Notes: generated from the sequence alone by a model not told the origin. A stretch of DNA of 64,000 nt from Abyssalbus ytuae (GCF_022807975.1 NZ_CP094358.1:2728001-2792000); one strand, 5' to 3'; positions 9,246 to 18,919 are shown, counted from the stretch's first letter. Translations and numbers: made by a program.

Positions 9246-9983
9246 CTATTTCATCCTTTGCCTTACAACTTCGTATAAAAAAGCACCACAGGCTACAGAA
9301 ACATTTAATGACCCTATTTCACCTAATAAAGGTAGTTTAGCTTTCTCATCTACAATTTTTAAAACGGAAGGGGAGATACCTGTATCTTCAGCTCCCATAA
9401 TTATGGCACAAGGTTCAGTGAGCGAAACATTATAAATTGTATTCTCAGTTTTTTCGGACGCGGCAATTGTTTTTATTCCGGAGGCCTGCATATAATAAAT
9501 TGCATCTTTAATATGGTCTACTTTGCAAATGGGAACTTTAAAGACTGCACCTGCTGAGGTTTTAACTGTGTCAGCAGTTACTGGTGCTGAACCTTTTTTT
9601 TGAATAATAATACCGTCTACACCGGTGCATTCGGCTGTTCTTATAATGGCACCAAAGTTTCTAACGTCAGAAAGCTGGTCTAAAATAAGGAATAAAGGTG
9701 TTTTGCCAGATTCTATAACATCCATGGCAAGATTTTCCAAATCATAAAATTCTATGGGAGAAATATTAGCCACTACTCCCTGGTGGTTCTTTTTGGTAAA
9801 TTTATTTAATTTTTCAACCGGCACATAAGAAGTATTGACCCCCTCTTTTTTTAAAAGAGATTCCAGTTCGCCGAAAAGTTCTCCCCTTAGCCCTTTTTGT
9901 ATAAAAACCTTATCAATGGTTTTGCCGGCATTTATAGCTTCAATTACAGCCCTGATTCCAAATATTTGGTAGTCTTTTTGCAT
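9246..9983 (-). CDS. rlmB: 23S rRNA 2'-O-ribose methyltransferase, TrmH/RlmB type
   Basis: A 245-residue SpoU-family methyltransferase. The N-terminal part (YQIFGIRAVIEAINAGKTIDK) is the small L30-like substrate-binding domain. The C-terminal knot carries SVRNF-type motif 1 (DVRNFGAIIRTAECTGVDGI), motif 2 IIMGAEDTGIS and motif 3 GSLNVSVACGAFLYEV, which form the trefoil-knot SAM site. RlmB methylates G2251 of 23S rRNA; the exact target nucleotide here is inferred by family. Confidence 0.92.
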   Translation of the reverse strand: MQKDYQIFGIRAVIEAINAGKTIDKVFIQKGLRGELFGELESLLKKEGVNTSYVPVEKLNKFTKKNHQGVVANISPIEFYDLENLAMDVIESGKTPLFLILDQLSDVRNFGAIIRTAECTGVDGIIIQKKGSAPVTADTVKTSAGAVFKVPICKVDHIKDAIYYMQASGIKTIAASEKTENTIYNVSLTEPCAIIMGAEDTGISPSVLKIVDEKAKLPLLGEIGSLNVSVACGAFLYEVVRQRMK

Positions 9984-9999
9984 TGGGTAAAGGTAAATA

Positions 10000-10030
10000 A
10001 AAAACCACCTTACTTCAGCAAGGTGGCAAA
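10000..10030 (-). terminator. Intrinsic terminator of the third SusCD operon
   Basis: Read on the minus strand, a 7-bp stem CCACCTT/AAGGTGG (10005-10011 with 10020-10026) with an 8-base loop is followed by a run of T. It lies 29 bases downstream of the lipoprotein gene stop and before rlmB. Confidence 0.85.
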
Positions 10031-10055
10031 TAATTAATGGATAATTATTTTATTT

Positions 10056-10889
10056 TTATAACTTAATTAGATCAAAATCATGTGGATTCCCTGATACTGA
10101 ACCACCAAAATCTAAATTTAATTCCACTATTCCAACACAGGTAAGGACTCTTCCTCCTGGTTTAAACGCATATGTATTAGGTCCAAAACTTACTTGAGAT
10201 GATATTTTGGTTTCATCTACTGAAGTAATTTCGCCTGTTTCAGGATCAACAGTAAAAATAAGATTCTCGGCGTTTTCTGTAATATAAGTTCCTCCTACAA
10301 TTGTAAATTGATTTGTACCAGGCCCGGCTATTATTTCTCTGTTAAAGTCAGTTTCACCAAAGAAATCAGCGAATGAAGAGTTGGTAACTTCATAACTTCC
10401 GGGGATATTTGATAAATCTACGGAAGGACATTGTACATCTAATCCGATAGATAATTCATCAACACTATTATCAAGTATTTCAGAATCTTCAACAGAGTCT
10501 AATTTTAATATTAAAACATCTGAAGCACTTGGTAATTCAGTGCCAGGTATTGTTGTGATTACAATATCAGTTGTGAATTCACCAGCTGCTATTGTAGGAT
10601 TAAGTGTGCTAATTGAATAAAAAGAAGGGTCCAAAGTTGATTTGTCATTATCTATAGATAGCTGTACTGATCTGTTATTGTCTGAAAGTGTAGAAACCCC
10701 GATTGAAATAAGACTCTCGGTTTCAGAAGCCGGATTAAATACAATCCTGGGAGTTTCATTTCCGCCTCCGAATCCAGCTATTGATCTTCCATTTTCTGTA
10801 TCAAAAATGGGTATTTCATTTTCTTCACATGAGGAAAGTGAAATAGATACAATTGTAAGAATAAATATTTTATATATTAATTTTTTCAT
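10056..10889 (-). CDS. SusE-position surface lipoprotein
   Basis: A 277-residue lipoprotein (lipobox LSSC, Cys21). The first half (SLISIGVSTLSDNNRSVQLSI and GEFTTDIVITTIPG) resembles the Calx-beta/DUF1735-like beta-sandwich of surface lipoproteins encoded after SusCD pairs. The second half is a separate beta-rich domain starting at LSNIPGSYEVTN. It is the last gene of the susC-susD-lipoprotein operon, 19 bases after susD, and probably helps capture ligand at the cell surface. Ligand unknown. Confidence 0.75.
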   Translation of the reverse strand: MKKLIYKIFILTIVSISLSSCEENEIPIFDTENGRSIAGFGGGNETPRIVFNPASETESLISIGVSTLSDNNRSVQLSIDNDKSTLDPSFYSISTLNPTIAAGEFTTDIVITTIPGTELPSASDVLILKLDSVEDSEILDNSVDELSIGLDVQCPSVDLSNIPGSYEVTNSSFADFFGETDFNREIIAGPGTNQFTIVGGTYITENAENLIFTVDPETGEITSVDETKISSQVSFGPNTYAFKPGGRVLTCVGIVELNLDFGGSVSGNPHDFDLIKL

Positions 10890-10908
10890 GATTTAGTAAT
10901 TTTAATTT

Positions 10909-12375
10909 TTAATATCCACCATTTTGATCTAAATTAGGATTTGCAGTTCTTTCTGCTGATGGTATGGGGAACTGAAATCTATGATCATCTGCAGATAATG
11001 TAAGGACTTCAGCAGGAGTACCTGATCCATCTATAATGTCCCCATTATTCGATCTTGAAATAGGTTCACCCCTTCTCTTTAAATCAAAAAATCTATGTCC
11101 TTCAAATGCAAGTTCAACTCTTCTGTTAAATTGTATGGCATCTTCTAGATTCTGACCTGTTTCACCACCTGTATAACTTGTAAAACGTTGATCACGCAAC
11201 ATATCTAAAGTTGCTAAAGCCTCTGTTTCCATATCCAGTTCAAATTGAGCTTCTGCTTTATTAAGTATTACTTCAGCTGCCCTAATCACTTTTATGTCTA
11301 CTCGACCATTTACCTGTCCTTCTTCTCCCAAGAATTTTTTAATAGCATTGTAATCATTTCCTTGATTTGTTCCAACAAATTGAATAATATCCCTTCTAAT
11401 ATCGTTTGAATTTATACTATTAAAGAATTCAAAATCAATTGCATATTCAGAAATTGTTGCACTACTGTTAGATTGACTATATAGCACTCCTACATTATTA
11501 AAGTTACTTTCTGAAGATGTATTTACCCCTAACTTAAATACTATACCAGCTTCGTTAGAGTCTGTATATACACCGGCCAACTGGTCAGGAGTTGCTATAG
11601 GTGTAGTAACCTCATTTGCTGCATCAATAGCTTTTTGATAATCCCCATTGTATAAATAGATTCTGGATAAAATCCCAAAAACAGCATTTCTATCTAACCT
11701 GCCTTCTCCATTTTCATCTGCAATTAATTGACTGGCGAGCTCTAAGTCTTCAATTATCTCGGTATAATTTTCTGCAACCGTTTCTCTTGATGGTTGAGCA
11801 AAAGGGTTTCCTGTATCTCCATCTTCAACTTTAAGATAAACTATACCTGGTGAAGAATTAGCATCGGAGCTTTGAGTAGGTATTTTTGCATATACTCTTG
11901 CTAAATCAAAATGGGCATATGCCCTAATTGCTAAGGCTTGACCTAAGATATTATTTTTCTCTGGGCTATCTGCCAAATTATCTATTTGTCCAATCACTAA
12001 ATTTGCAACATTTACAGCTTCATAGGCCTCACTCCAGTATAGTGTAACTGCGCTAACATCTGGACTGGAAGCTCCTGTGCTTGCTACATATCTATAATCA
12101 AAATAATCCTCATTAGATTTTCTTCCTGTCTGAACTAAAATGGCATTATCAGACATGATATCTGGAATGCCTTGCAGTCCAGCACTTGGACTTGAGTAAT
12201 AGTTCCAAAATTGTCTATAAGCACCGTCTACACCATATTGAAATGTTTGAACTGAATTAAAAAAAGTTTCTGGATTTCCTTCTATAAAGGGTTGCAAATC
12301 GTTTATTTCATCATCACATGCAAAAAAGCCAAGTGATAGAAATAAAAAGGTTATAATTTTTATTCTATTTTTCAT
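10909..12375 (-). CDS. RagB/SusD family nutrient-binding lipoprotein
   Basis: A 488-residue SusD homologue. The frame is open to 12471 inside susC, but the start at 12375 gives a proper lipoprotein signal (MKNRIKIITFLFLSLGFFAC) and a 10-base gap after susC. The body has TPR-like helices (AIRAYAHFDLARVYAKIP, AVFGILSRIYLYNGDYQKAI) and the C-terminal block RRVELAFEGHRFFDLKRRGE typical of SusD. It forms the lid of the SusC transporter and delivers ligand to it at the outer membrane. Confidence 0.95.
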   Translation of the reverse strand: MKNRIKIITFLFLSLGFFACDDEINDLQPFIEGNPETFFNSVQTFQYGVDGAYRQFWNYYSSPSAGLQGIPDIMSDNAILVQTGRKSNEDYFDYRYVASTGASSPDVSAVTLYWSEAYEAVNVANLVIGQIDNLADSPEKNNILGQALAIRAYAHFDLARVYAKIPTQSSDANSSPGIVYLKVEDGDTGNPFAQPSRETVAENYTEIIEDLELASQLIADENGEGRLDRNAVFGILSRIYLYNGDYQKAIDAANEVTTPIATPDQLAGVYTDSNEAGIVFKLGVNTSSESNFNNVGVLYSQSNSSATISEYAIDFEFFNSINSNDIRRDIIQFVGTNQGNDYNAIKKFLGEEGQVNGRVDIKVIRAAEVILNKAEAQFELDMETEALATLDMLRDQRFTSYTGGETGQNLEDAIQFNRRVELAFEGHRFFDLKRRGEPISRSNNGDIIDGSGTPAEVLTLSADDHRFQFPIPSAERTANPNLDQNGGY

Positions 12376-12385
12376 ATTTTTTTTT

Positions 12386-15300
12386 TTAAAATCCGATTTC
12401 AATTCCAAATGTATATGATCTTGTTTGTGGATAACTGAATAAAGAAAATTCTCCAGGAACAAATCCTTCATCTCCTTCTTCCGCTGTTTCAGCAGAACCT
12501 AAACCAATTTCAGGATCTCCTTCATATTCACTAAATGTGAGCAAATTTTGACCCGATGCAAAAAATCTAACAGAATCAAGACCAATGTTTTGAGTAAACC
12601 TGTGTGGTAAAATATAGTCTAAAGTAAGTGTTCTTAACCTGATATAATCCCCCTTTTCAAGAAATCTGGTAGAAGTTTGATCTGCTGTATCTTGAAACAA
12701 TGGACTTGGATGTACATTTTGATCACCCGGCTGCTTCCAATAATTAAAGGCCTCAACTCTTAAGTTAGAATCAATATTTCCGATAGATATTCCTGCTGAA
12801 CGTTGGAAGTTAATGATATAGTTCCCTGATTTATAAACAAAGTCACCGCGTAAACCGAAGCCTTTGTATTTTAGTGAGGTATAAAATCCACCTTCTAATT
12901 TAGCCGCTGGAGATTTACCTTTCAATAGAGTCTGGAAATTATCACTATAACTATTTGTTATATTACCATCTTCATCATAATACAAAGGTTCACCATTTGC
13001 GGGGTTTACTCCGGCATATCTCACTAAGTAAAAAGAATTTATTTCTTCACCTTCTCTGAGTATAGTATTGCCGTTTATAATATCTTCTCCATTAACCAGT
13101 TCTTTCACTTCATTATCAAGAAAGGCAATGTTTCCCCCAATTGTCCAAATAAGATCTTCTTTTCTTATTATATCTGCATTTAAAGAGATTTCAAGCCCTC
13201 GGTTTTCAACTTCACCAATATTTGCAAGAATCGAATTATCTTCATCTCCCACGGTTTGAGAAATAGGTCTTTTTAAAAGAAGGTCTTTAGAGTTTCTTTT
13301 GAAATAATCAAACACCCCATTTATTCTGTTGTTGAATATACCAAATTCTAAACCTATATCTAAGATTGCTTGTGATTCCCATTGAATTTCCGGATTTCCG
13401 GCTCCTACGGGAAGAGCAGTAGTGTTACCATTGTATGTGTTTGAAAAGTCTAATAAATCCAAATATTCAAAATCATCAATATCTTGATTACCGGAAGTAC
13501 CGTATGAAGCTCTTAATTTTAAATTATTAAAAAATGAATCTTCCATAAAACTTTCCTTGGCAATATTCCATGCAACACTCCCGCTGTAGAAATAGCCATA
13601 TTTATTATCTGGTCCAAAACGAGTTGATCCATCCCGTCTTATAGATGCGGATGCAATATATTTACCATCATAATCATAATCTACAAATAGACCCTGGGAG
13701 AAAAGTCTATTTCTCCTTTCCTCACTTCCTGCAGAGGTAGGTTCAGCAGCAATATCTTGATAAGCAATATCAGGGGTTGGGAAACCTCTACTTGTAGCAA
13801 ACAAATCAGTGTATATGTTTTCGTTGTACTCTAATAAAAAACTTGCACTTAAGTTATGAACATCATTGAATGTGTCAGAATAAGTAAATACATTGTTCAC
13901 ATTATATTGAAAATTTAATTCAAAATTATCGGTTTGTGTTCCGGGGAAATTAGCATCTCCGATGAAGCCTTGAAGTACACCACCGGCAATAGAACGGTTA
14001 GTTCGGTTATAACGGTTACTGGTAGCTCCGATTGTGAAACGGTTTGATAATTTTTCTGAGAATTGTACATCAGCATATAAGCTACCAAGAATAAGAAAAT
14101 TTCTGTTATTTTCCGGTTCTGTTTGTAGAGCTAAAGCGATTGGGAAGCCAGTAGAAGTAGGGTTGTAAACAGGAGATCCATCTGCCTCAGTAACAATGTT
14201 TCCTTGGTTATCTCTTAAATATAGTGGTTCATAGGGCAAATAATCATACATTGCCCGAAAAGGGTTTTGCACATTATTCCTATCTCTAGGTAAATCAGTA
14301 GTGTTTCTAGCAACTGAAATATTAGCTCCTATCCCTAACCAGTCTTTTGCCTGGTATGTAGTATTTAATCGGGCGGAAACACGTTCAAATCCATCTATTC
14401 TATCAATGATCCCAGTGTTTTTGTCATAACCTAGCGAAAGAAAGTATGTTAATTTTTCATCTCCACCAGAAATACTTAGTGAATTGGACTGAATAAAGGA
14501 TTTTCTTAAAAGTTCTTCTTCCCAATTTGTGTCAAGTGAACGTAATAGGGCTAGTTGCTCCGGACTAGCGGTTGCCCCTGGCAAACTTTGAGCTGCATTT
14601 ACTCCAAGTTCAGCATATTGTCTCTCGATTTCAAGTTTTTGTTCAGCATTCATCAGATCAAAAGGATCAGGTATTCTTTCTCCAAAACCTACTGATGATC
14701 TGAATGAGATTCTTGCATCTCCGGCAGAACCTCTTTTAGTAGTAATTACTACAACACCATTCGCTCCTCTTGATCCATAAAGAGATGCTGTTGCTGCGTC
14801 TTTTAAAATAGAGAAAGAAGCTATGTCATTAGGGTTAATATTATTTATGAAGTCATCATTAACCGGAGTTCCATCAACTATATATAGTGGAGTTGTTCCA
14901 GCATTAATAGATCCTATCCCCCTAATTTGAACAAAAGCAGTTTGACCAGGCCTACCATTTGCAGCTGTTACTTGTACACCTGCGGCTTGTCCTTGAAGTA
15001 TATTGTCAAGACTGGTTGAAGGTACAAAAGCTTCGATTTTTTCAGTGCTTACAGTTGAAACAGAAGATGTTGAAAGATCACGAGATCTATTTCCATAACC
15101 AGTTACTACTACTTCCTCTAAGGCTTCAGCATCTTCCACAAGTTGTATATTTATAATACTTGAAGATCCAACAACTTTTTCTGCTGTTTGTTGTCCAATA
15201 AAAGAAAAGATAAGTGTTTGACCCACACTGGCTTCTATTGAATAGTTCCCGTCAAAATCTGTTTGAGTTCCTACTGTGGAACCTTTTACTACAACGTTAG

Positions 15301-15424
15301 CTCCGGGTAATGGTAAACCATCCTGATCGGTCACATTACCAGAGATCGTTTTATCTTGTGCAAAAGATATATGCACAATAAACGCCAATAGCAGCGTTAA
15401 AAATCTACTAGACTTTGTTCTCAT
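12386..15424 (-). CDS. SusC/RagA family TonB-dependent transporter (operon 3)
   Basis: A 1012-residue outer-membrane transporter. In order: signal peptide ending SFAQ, carboxypeptidase-D regulatory-like domain (about 23-100, SGNVTDQDGLPLPGANVVV), TonB-box-like EEVVVTGYG, plug domain with the SusC signature LKDAATASLYGSRGANGVV, then a long barrel ending in an aromatic strand (TFGIEIGF). It imports a ligand delivered by its SusD partner, driven by TonB-ExbBD. The short barrel and the SusE-like lipoprotein set this operon apart from the two upstream. Its first 100 residues are nearly the same as in the other two SusC proteins here. Confidence 0.96.
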   Translation of the reverse strand: MRTKSSRFLTLLLAFIVHISFAQDKTISGNVTDQDGLPLPGANVVVKGSTVGTQTDFDGNYSIEASVGQTLIFSFIGQQTAEKVVGSSSIINIQLVEDAEALEEVVVTGYGNRSRDLSTSSVSTVSTEKIEAFVPSTSLDNILQGQAAGVQVTAANGRPGQTAFVQIRGIGSINAGTTPLYIVDGTPVNDDFINNINPNDIASFSILKDAATASLYGSRGANGVVVITTKRGSAGDARISFRSSVGFGERIPDPFDLMNAEQKLEIERQYAELGVNAAQSLPGATASPEQLALLRSLDTNWEEELLRKSFIQSNSLSISGGDEKLTYFLSLGYDKNTGIIDRIDGFERVSARLNTTYQAKDWLGIGANISVARNTTDLPRDRNNVQNPFRAMYDYLPYEPLYLRDNQGNIVTEADGSPVYNPTSTGFPIALALQTEPENNRNFLILGSLYADVQFSEKLSNRFTIGATSNRYNRTNRSIAGGVLQGFIGDANFPGTQTDNFELNFQYNVNNVFTYSDTFNDVHNLSASFLLEYNENIYTDLFATSRGFPTPDIAYQDIAAEPTSAGSEERRNRLFSQGLFVDYDYDGKYIASASIRRDGSTRFGPDNKYGYFYSGSVAWNIAKESFMEDSFFNNLKLRASYGTSGNQDIDDFEYLDLLDFSNTYNGNTTALPVGAGNPEIQWESQAILDIGLEFGIFNNRINGVFDYFKRNSKDLLLKRPISQTVGDEDNSILANIGEVENRGLEISLNADIIRKEDLIWTIGGNIAFLDNEVKELVNGEDIINGNTILREGEEINSFYLVRYAGVNPANGEPLYYDEDGNITNSYSDNFQTLLKGKSPAAKLEGGFYTSLKYKGFGLRGDFVYKSGNYIINFQRSAGISIGNIDSNLRVEAFNYWKQPGDQNVHPSPLFQDTADQTSTRFLEKGDYIRLRTLTLDYILPHRFTQNIGLDSVRFFASGQNLLTFSEYEGDPEIGLGSAETAEEGDEGFVPGEFSLFSYPQTRSYTFGIEIGF

Positions 15425-15495
15425 TTTATAATTTTATTTGAATTAGCTGAAAGCAAAACTCTTAAATTGATGTTAATTATCCAACTTTTTTTTCA
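15425..15495 (-). promoter_or_regulatory. Conserved susC promoter-leader module, copy 3
   Basis: Read towards susC: a run of A, then GTTGG with TTG at 15484-15482, a 20-base spacer and GAGTTTTG at 15461-15454, then a 29-base leader ending at ATG. The arrangement fits the Bacteroidota -33/-7 promoter (TTG, 19-21 bases, TAnnTTTG) with one mismatch in the -7 box. The whole segment of about 69 bases is almost identical at the other two susC genes (22133-22203 and 27272-27341). There is no Shine-Dalgarno sequence. Confidence 0.7.
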
Positions 15496-15749
15496 TAAAT
15501 TCTGTAATGCTGGTTGTATTTTTTATAATAAATTAATAATTAAGATAAAAAAATTGAAGGGAAATTAATTAAAAGTGATTTTTTGAAGAATTGTGTATCA
15601 GCAAAACATAGTATAGAATTGAAATGAAGGAAATAAAGGAGTCAGAAAGTGGTGTTTGATAAACTTTTTGTCTAAATAAATGAGGTTTCACCGGAGTTTT
15701 TTTAATGTCACTATTTTTTTGATTCTCTATTATATTTGAATGATACCTC

Positions 15750-16140
15750 TCCTTTTTTCTTATCTTTAGTCTCCTTCTTTGCCAATTGGATTTTTATCAG
15801 GTTTTTAGGGTTATCAAATTTTCTGCAGAGTAGGCGAGTTCTCATTTTCCATAGCTGTCTTTATCAATAACATGCAGTTAGCCTTTTAAAATAGATAAGT
15901 GTCATTTCTAGGTCTCTTGTGTAAGGTTCCATACATCAACAATCTGGGAATTTTTGTCCATAATATAGGCACTGGTATGAAAAGCATCATTAATGAGTAT
16001 ATAATTGTTGTCTGTCAAGGAACGATTCGAAAATTTTACGGTACCTTCTGTTTAATTCCTTTCATTCTTGTTATCTTTAGGATTTAAGATGGGTGGTTAT
16101 CTTCATCATCATTAGATTATGAAACCGTAAAAAAGTAACA
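15750..16140 (-). pseudogene. Decayed gene, probably aryl-sulfate sulfotransferase-like
   Basis: No intact ORF, but the minus strand keeps protein-like remnants. 16117-16088 reads SNDDEDNHPS, like a lipoprotein N-terminus after the lipid-modified Cys. In another frame 16048-15911 gives 46 uninterrupted codons including TDNNYILINDAFHTSAYIMD and SQIVDVWNL. In that same frame, after several stops, 15874-15812 gives HVIDKDSYGK-stop-ELAYSAEN. This order (display strand, Trp, then DKDG-WE strand) is how I remember the propeller start of bacterial arylsulfotransferases. Only the N-terminal fifth of such a protein would remain. The family assignment is from memory; decay is clear from four or more in-frame stops and a frameshift. 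Confidence 0.45.
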
Positions 16141-16224
16141 GTTCAGATGATTAAAAATATCCGTTTAGTATTTTGTGTTTTATTATTCAGGTAAAAAAGT
16201 TCTTTTTAAATAATACTTTTCCAT

Positions 16225-16268
16225 AGAAAAAGCCATTCTGGTAAGTGAGAACAGAATGGCTTTTGGTA
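16225..16268 (-). terminator. Terminator of the second SusCD operon
   Basis: A 13-bp inverted repeat (16228-16240 with 16252-16264, core GCCATTCTG/CAGAATGGC) with an 11-base loop. On the minus strand it is followed by T residues. It lies just downstream of the lipoprotein gene that ends at 16287. Confidence 0.88.
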
Positions 16269-16286
16269 TTTTGATATATGAGAAAA

Positions 16287-17213
16287 TTATTCGTTACATA
16301 AATTTAATGCTATTGGGCCAGCTGGAGTTCCTGCCGAATAGGAGGCGACGACATTTCCACTTGGTGCAGTTATAGTAAAAGAAATTTCTCCGTAAAAATC
16401 TCCTGGAAAATACCATTCAGCACTTTCAATTCCACTTGGGATAGTTATTGTAGTACTTCCACTGTTATAATTATCTACGCAGTCATAGTCAACAGCTACA
16501 TTGGGGTTGCATAGACCAACTTCAAATACAGTTCCGTTACTTAATGTAATGGTCATTCCAGAGCCACCATTGCTATCATCTGTTTGCCATCCGTCTCCAT
16601 AAGAATCTTGCATATCAATAATCCAATCCCCGGCAGGGACAATATCTAAAAGGCAAACTACTAAGGCGCTATAAACCATAGGAGAACTGAAAAACAATTC
16701 TCCTTTTATACTATCGCCAGAGTTAGCCTCTGTAAAGATTCTTCCATCTGCCATGTTAATTACTACTTGAAATAAAAATTGATCCCCTCCTTCAACAAGA
16801 TCCACATTTAATCCCAAAGCAGTGAGGGCATCGGGCATATTAATGGTAAATGTGTTTTCAGGGAATCCGTTGCTATTAGTGGTAAATGTTGAGGGGGATA
16901 CAGATAACAATTGTGTAGATTCAATTGACTCGTCATCATCTCCCTCAAATGTTCTATCTATAAATTCTACCCAGATTTCAACAGCGGAAACATCTGCGCC
17001 ATTTTCTGGAGATACTAATTCTCCGGTAATTGTATATGTTGAACCCTCAATATCTGTTCTGTTTATGGTTCCACCAGCATCTACAGTTCTGAAAAAAGCT
17101 CCGGTTTCTTCATTGTTATATTCTACGAGAGGATTTTTGTCTTTGTCTTCACATGAGATCAACCCAAATAAGACAATGCTGGGAATTATTAAAAATTTGA
17201 TTATATATTTCAT
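16287..17213 (-). CDS. Surface lipoprotein with DSYGDGW domain
   Basis: A 308-residue lipoprotein (lipobox GLIS before Cys21) encoded 10 bases after susD. Residues about 35-190 form a beta-rich domain (EETGAFFRTVDAGGT and VEIWVEFIDRTFEG). Residues about 190-308 contain WIIDMQDSYGDGWQ (DSYGDGW at 203-209), a motif I know from beta-sandwich domains in secreted Bacteroidota proteins. By position it is the SusE-like accessory ligand-binding protein of this operon. The ligand is unknown, and the DSYGDGW loop might bind calcium or sugar (inference). Confidence 0.72.
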   Translation of the reverse strand: MKYIIKFLIIPSIVLFGLISCEDKDKNPLVEYNNEETGAFFRTVDAGGTINRTDIEGSTYTITGELVSPENGADVSAVEIWVEFIDRTFEGDDDESIESTQLLSVSPSTFTTNSNGFPENTFTINMPDALTALGLNVDLVEGGDQFLFQVVINMADGRIFTEANSGDSIKGELFFSSPMVYSALVVCLLDIVPAGDWIIDMQDSYGDGWQTDDSNGGSGMTITLSNGTVFEVGLCNPNVAVDYDCVDNYNSGSTTITIPSGIESAEWYFPGDFYGEISFTITAPSGNVVASYSAGTPAGPIALNLCNE

Positions 17214-17223
17214 AACTTTTTTA

Positions 17224-18900
17224 TTAAAAATCTAAATTAGTTGTGTTAAGATCCCAAAATACCCTAATTCCTTGATTTTCTTTTGGATTAATATTAGGGT
17301 TGTTGTCAATGGCAACTGAAGGGTATTTGAACGAATGAATAAATACACCAGGATTTGCTGATTGTGTTGGTTGTATCTCTAATGGCATGCCTGTACGTCT
17401 GTAATTATTATATGGTTCTACAGGATTTCCCCAAGCAGCTATATAAGCCTGAGTCATTATGATATTTAATTTTTCTTCTTCTGAAGCGGCTCCAAAATCA
17501 GCTAAAATATCCGCAATATAATCATCTACATCACCGGAAGTTGCAGCAAAGGGATCTCCAATTGTAGTGGGATCAAAGTTAATAACTTTATCGAATGATG
17601 CCCTCATACCAGCTTCAAGCATTGTAGCGGCATCGTCATTGGTGCCTAACTCTAAAGCTGCTTCTGCTCTTATGAAATATACATAAGAGGAGAGTATGAC
17701 AGGTTGAATTCCAGCTCCTCCCATTCCTGATGTTCTAGTAACTGCTGAAAATGAATTATTGTCAAAAGTTCCGCCAATAGGATAAGTACCCCAGGTGGAA
17801 ATTTTGTCGGAATCTGAAGGTAATCCTTGAGCATCTCCGTGAATTCTTCCCCAATATCCACTGCCAATAGAGGTGCAGAAGGGATCAACACCAGGAGTAT
17901 AATGTGTAGGGTAGCTTTCAGCTAAACACGGAAAATCAAATATACCTTGAGCGTCAGCTTCAGGAAATTCCTCTACCTGTCTGTAGATATAATATCTTAA
18001 CCTTGGATCGGGTCCTGAATCAAAACCATTTACTAATAAATTCATAAAGTACATGGACATATATTCGCCACTTGGTGTATTCTCATAATTGTTTATGAAT
18101 TGAGGATGCCTGATGTCTGGTGCGGAAGATTGGGATCCGAAAAATACACTGAAGTCTTCCGAAGCTTCATCTATTATATCTCCATCGGCAAGTAAAGCAT
18201 TAATTCCAGCTTGAGAAGCAGCGGGATCTACTAATCTTGTGTTATTGTAAATTCTTAATTTCAAGGTTTTAGCTAAAGTGATCCATTTTGAAATATTTCC
18301 AAAGAAGAAAACATCTCCTGTAGAAGCAATTGAAGTGGGAGGTTCACTTTCAAGATTTGCAATGGCATTGTCTAGTAGAGTAAGTGCTATTGCATAAACT
18401 TCTGCATCATCATCCACAATCGGGTTAAATTCTGCTGCTCCTTGAAGAGCTTGAGTATAAGGAATGTCACCAAAATAATCTACAAGTGTAGTTAATGTAT
18501 AAGATTCTAAAACTTGTGCCACCCCTACATGGTGAAGTAATCCTGTCTCTGTTCCAATTTCTTTAATAGTTTTGATATCAACAAGGTGTCCTGCATAAGC
18601 TTGTCGCCATATGTCATCAAAATCACCTGGCTCATAAGCGTTATCATATAAAGGGCCGTACATGTGCAACATTCTTACCACTTCCATGCCAGCTTCAAAA
18701 CCAGCCCGATTATCTTCATCTTCTTCTGAAATCCACTTTGAAAAATTTAACATAGCCCCATTTGTTAAAAGGGTAATGTCAGAAGCCTCAGGTGTAGCAT
18801 TATTAGGGTCATCATTTACATCTAAATCTACCGTCTCGCAGGCACTGAATATTATTAGTACTGCTAGTACAAATAAAGATATTTTATATTTTGTATTCAT
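17224..18900 (-). CDS. SusD-like (SusD-like_2 type) lipoprotein, operon 2
   Basis: A 558-residue SusD/RagB family lipoprotein; the lipobox is IFSAC (Cys21). The segment TTLVDYFGDIPYTQALQG is the hallmark of the SusD-like_2 group, and WITLAKTLKLRIYNNTRLVD and YFIRAEAALELG follow in the expected order. The C-terminus NPKENQGIRVFWDLNT is typical of the group. It starts 19 bases after susC and should cap that transporter at the cell surface. The substrate is not deducible. Confidence 0.92.
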   Translation of the reverse strand: MNTKYKISLFVLAVLIIFSACETVDLDVNDDPNNATPEASDITLLTNGAMLNFSKWISEEDEDNRAGFEAGMEVVRMLHMYGPLYDNAYEPGDFDDIWRQAYAGHLVDIKTIKEIGTETGLLHHVGVAQVLESYTLTTLVDYFGDIPYTQALQGAAEFNPIVDDDAEVYAIALTLLDNAIANLESEPPTSIASTGDVFFFGNISKWITLAKTLKLRIYNNTRLVDPAASQAGINALLADGDIIDEASEDFSVFFGSQSSAPDIRHPQFINNYENTPSGEYMSMYFMNLLVNGFDSGPDPRLRYYIYRQVEEFPEADAQGIFDFPCLAESYPTHYTPGVDPFCTSIGSGYWGRIHGDAQGLPSDSDKISTWGTYPIGGTFDNNSFSAVTRTSGMGGAGIQPVILSSYVYFIRAEAALELGTNDDAATMLEAGMRASFDKVINFDPTTIGDPFAATSGDVDDYIADILADFGAASEEEKLNIIMTQAYIAAWGNPVEPYNNYRRTGMPLEIQPTQSANPGVFIHSFKYPSVAIDNNPNINPKENQGIRVFWDLNTTNLDF

Positions 18901-18919
18901 AATTATTTTTTTTGTTTAA

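Noticed and set aside
12386-12471. Apparent 86-base overlap of susC and susD
   Set aside because: The susD frame is open into susC, but the lipoprotein signal starts at 12375, leaving a 10-base gap.
15899-16087. Plus-strand ORF of 62 codons in the gap between SusCD operons
   Set aside because: It is antisense to the decayed gene on the minus strand and has no signal, start context or family features.
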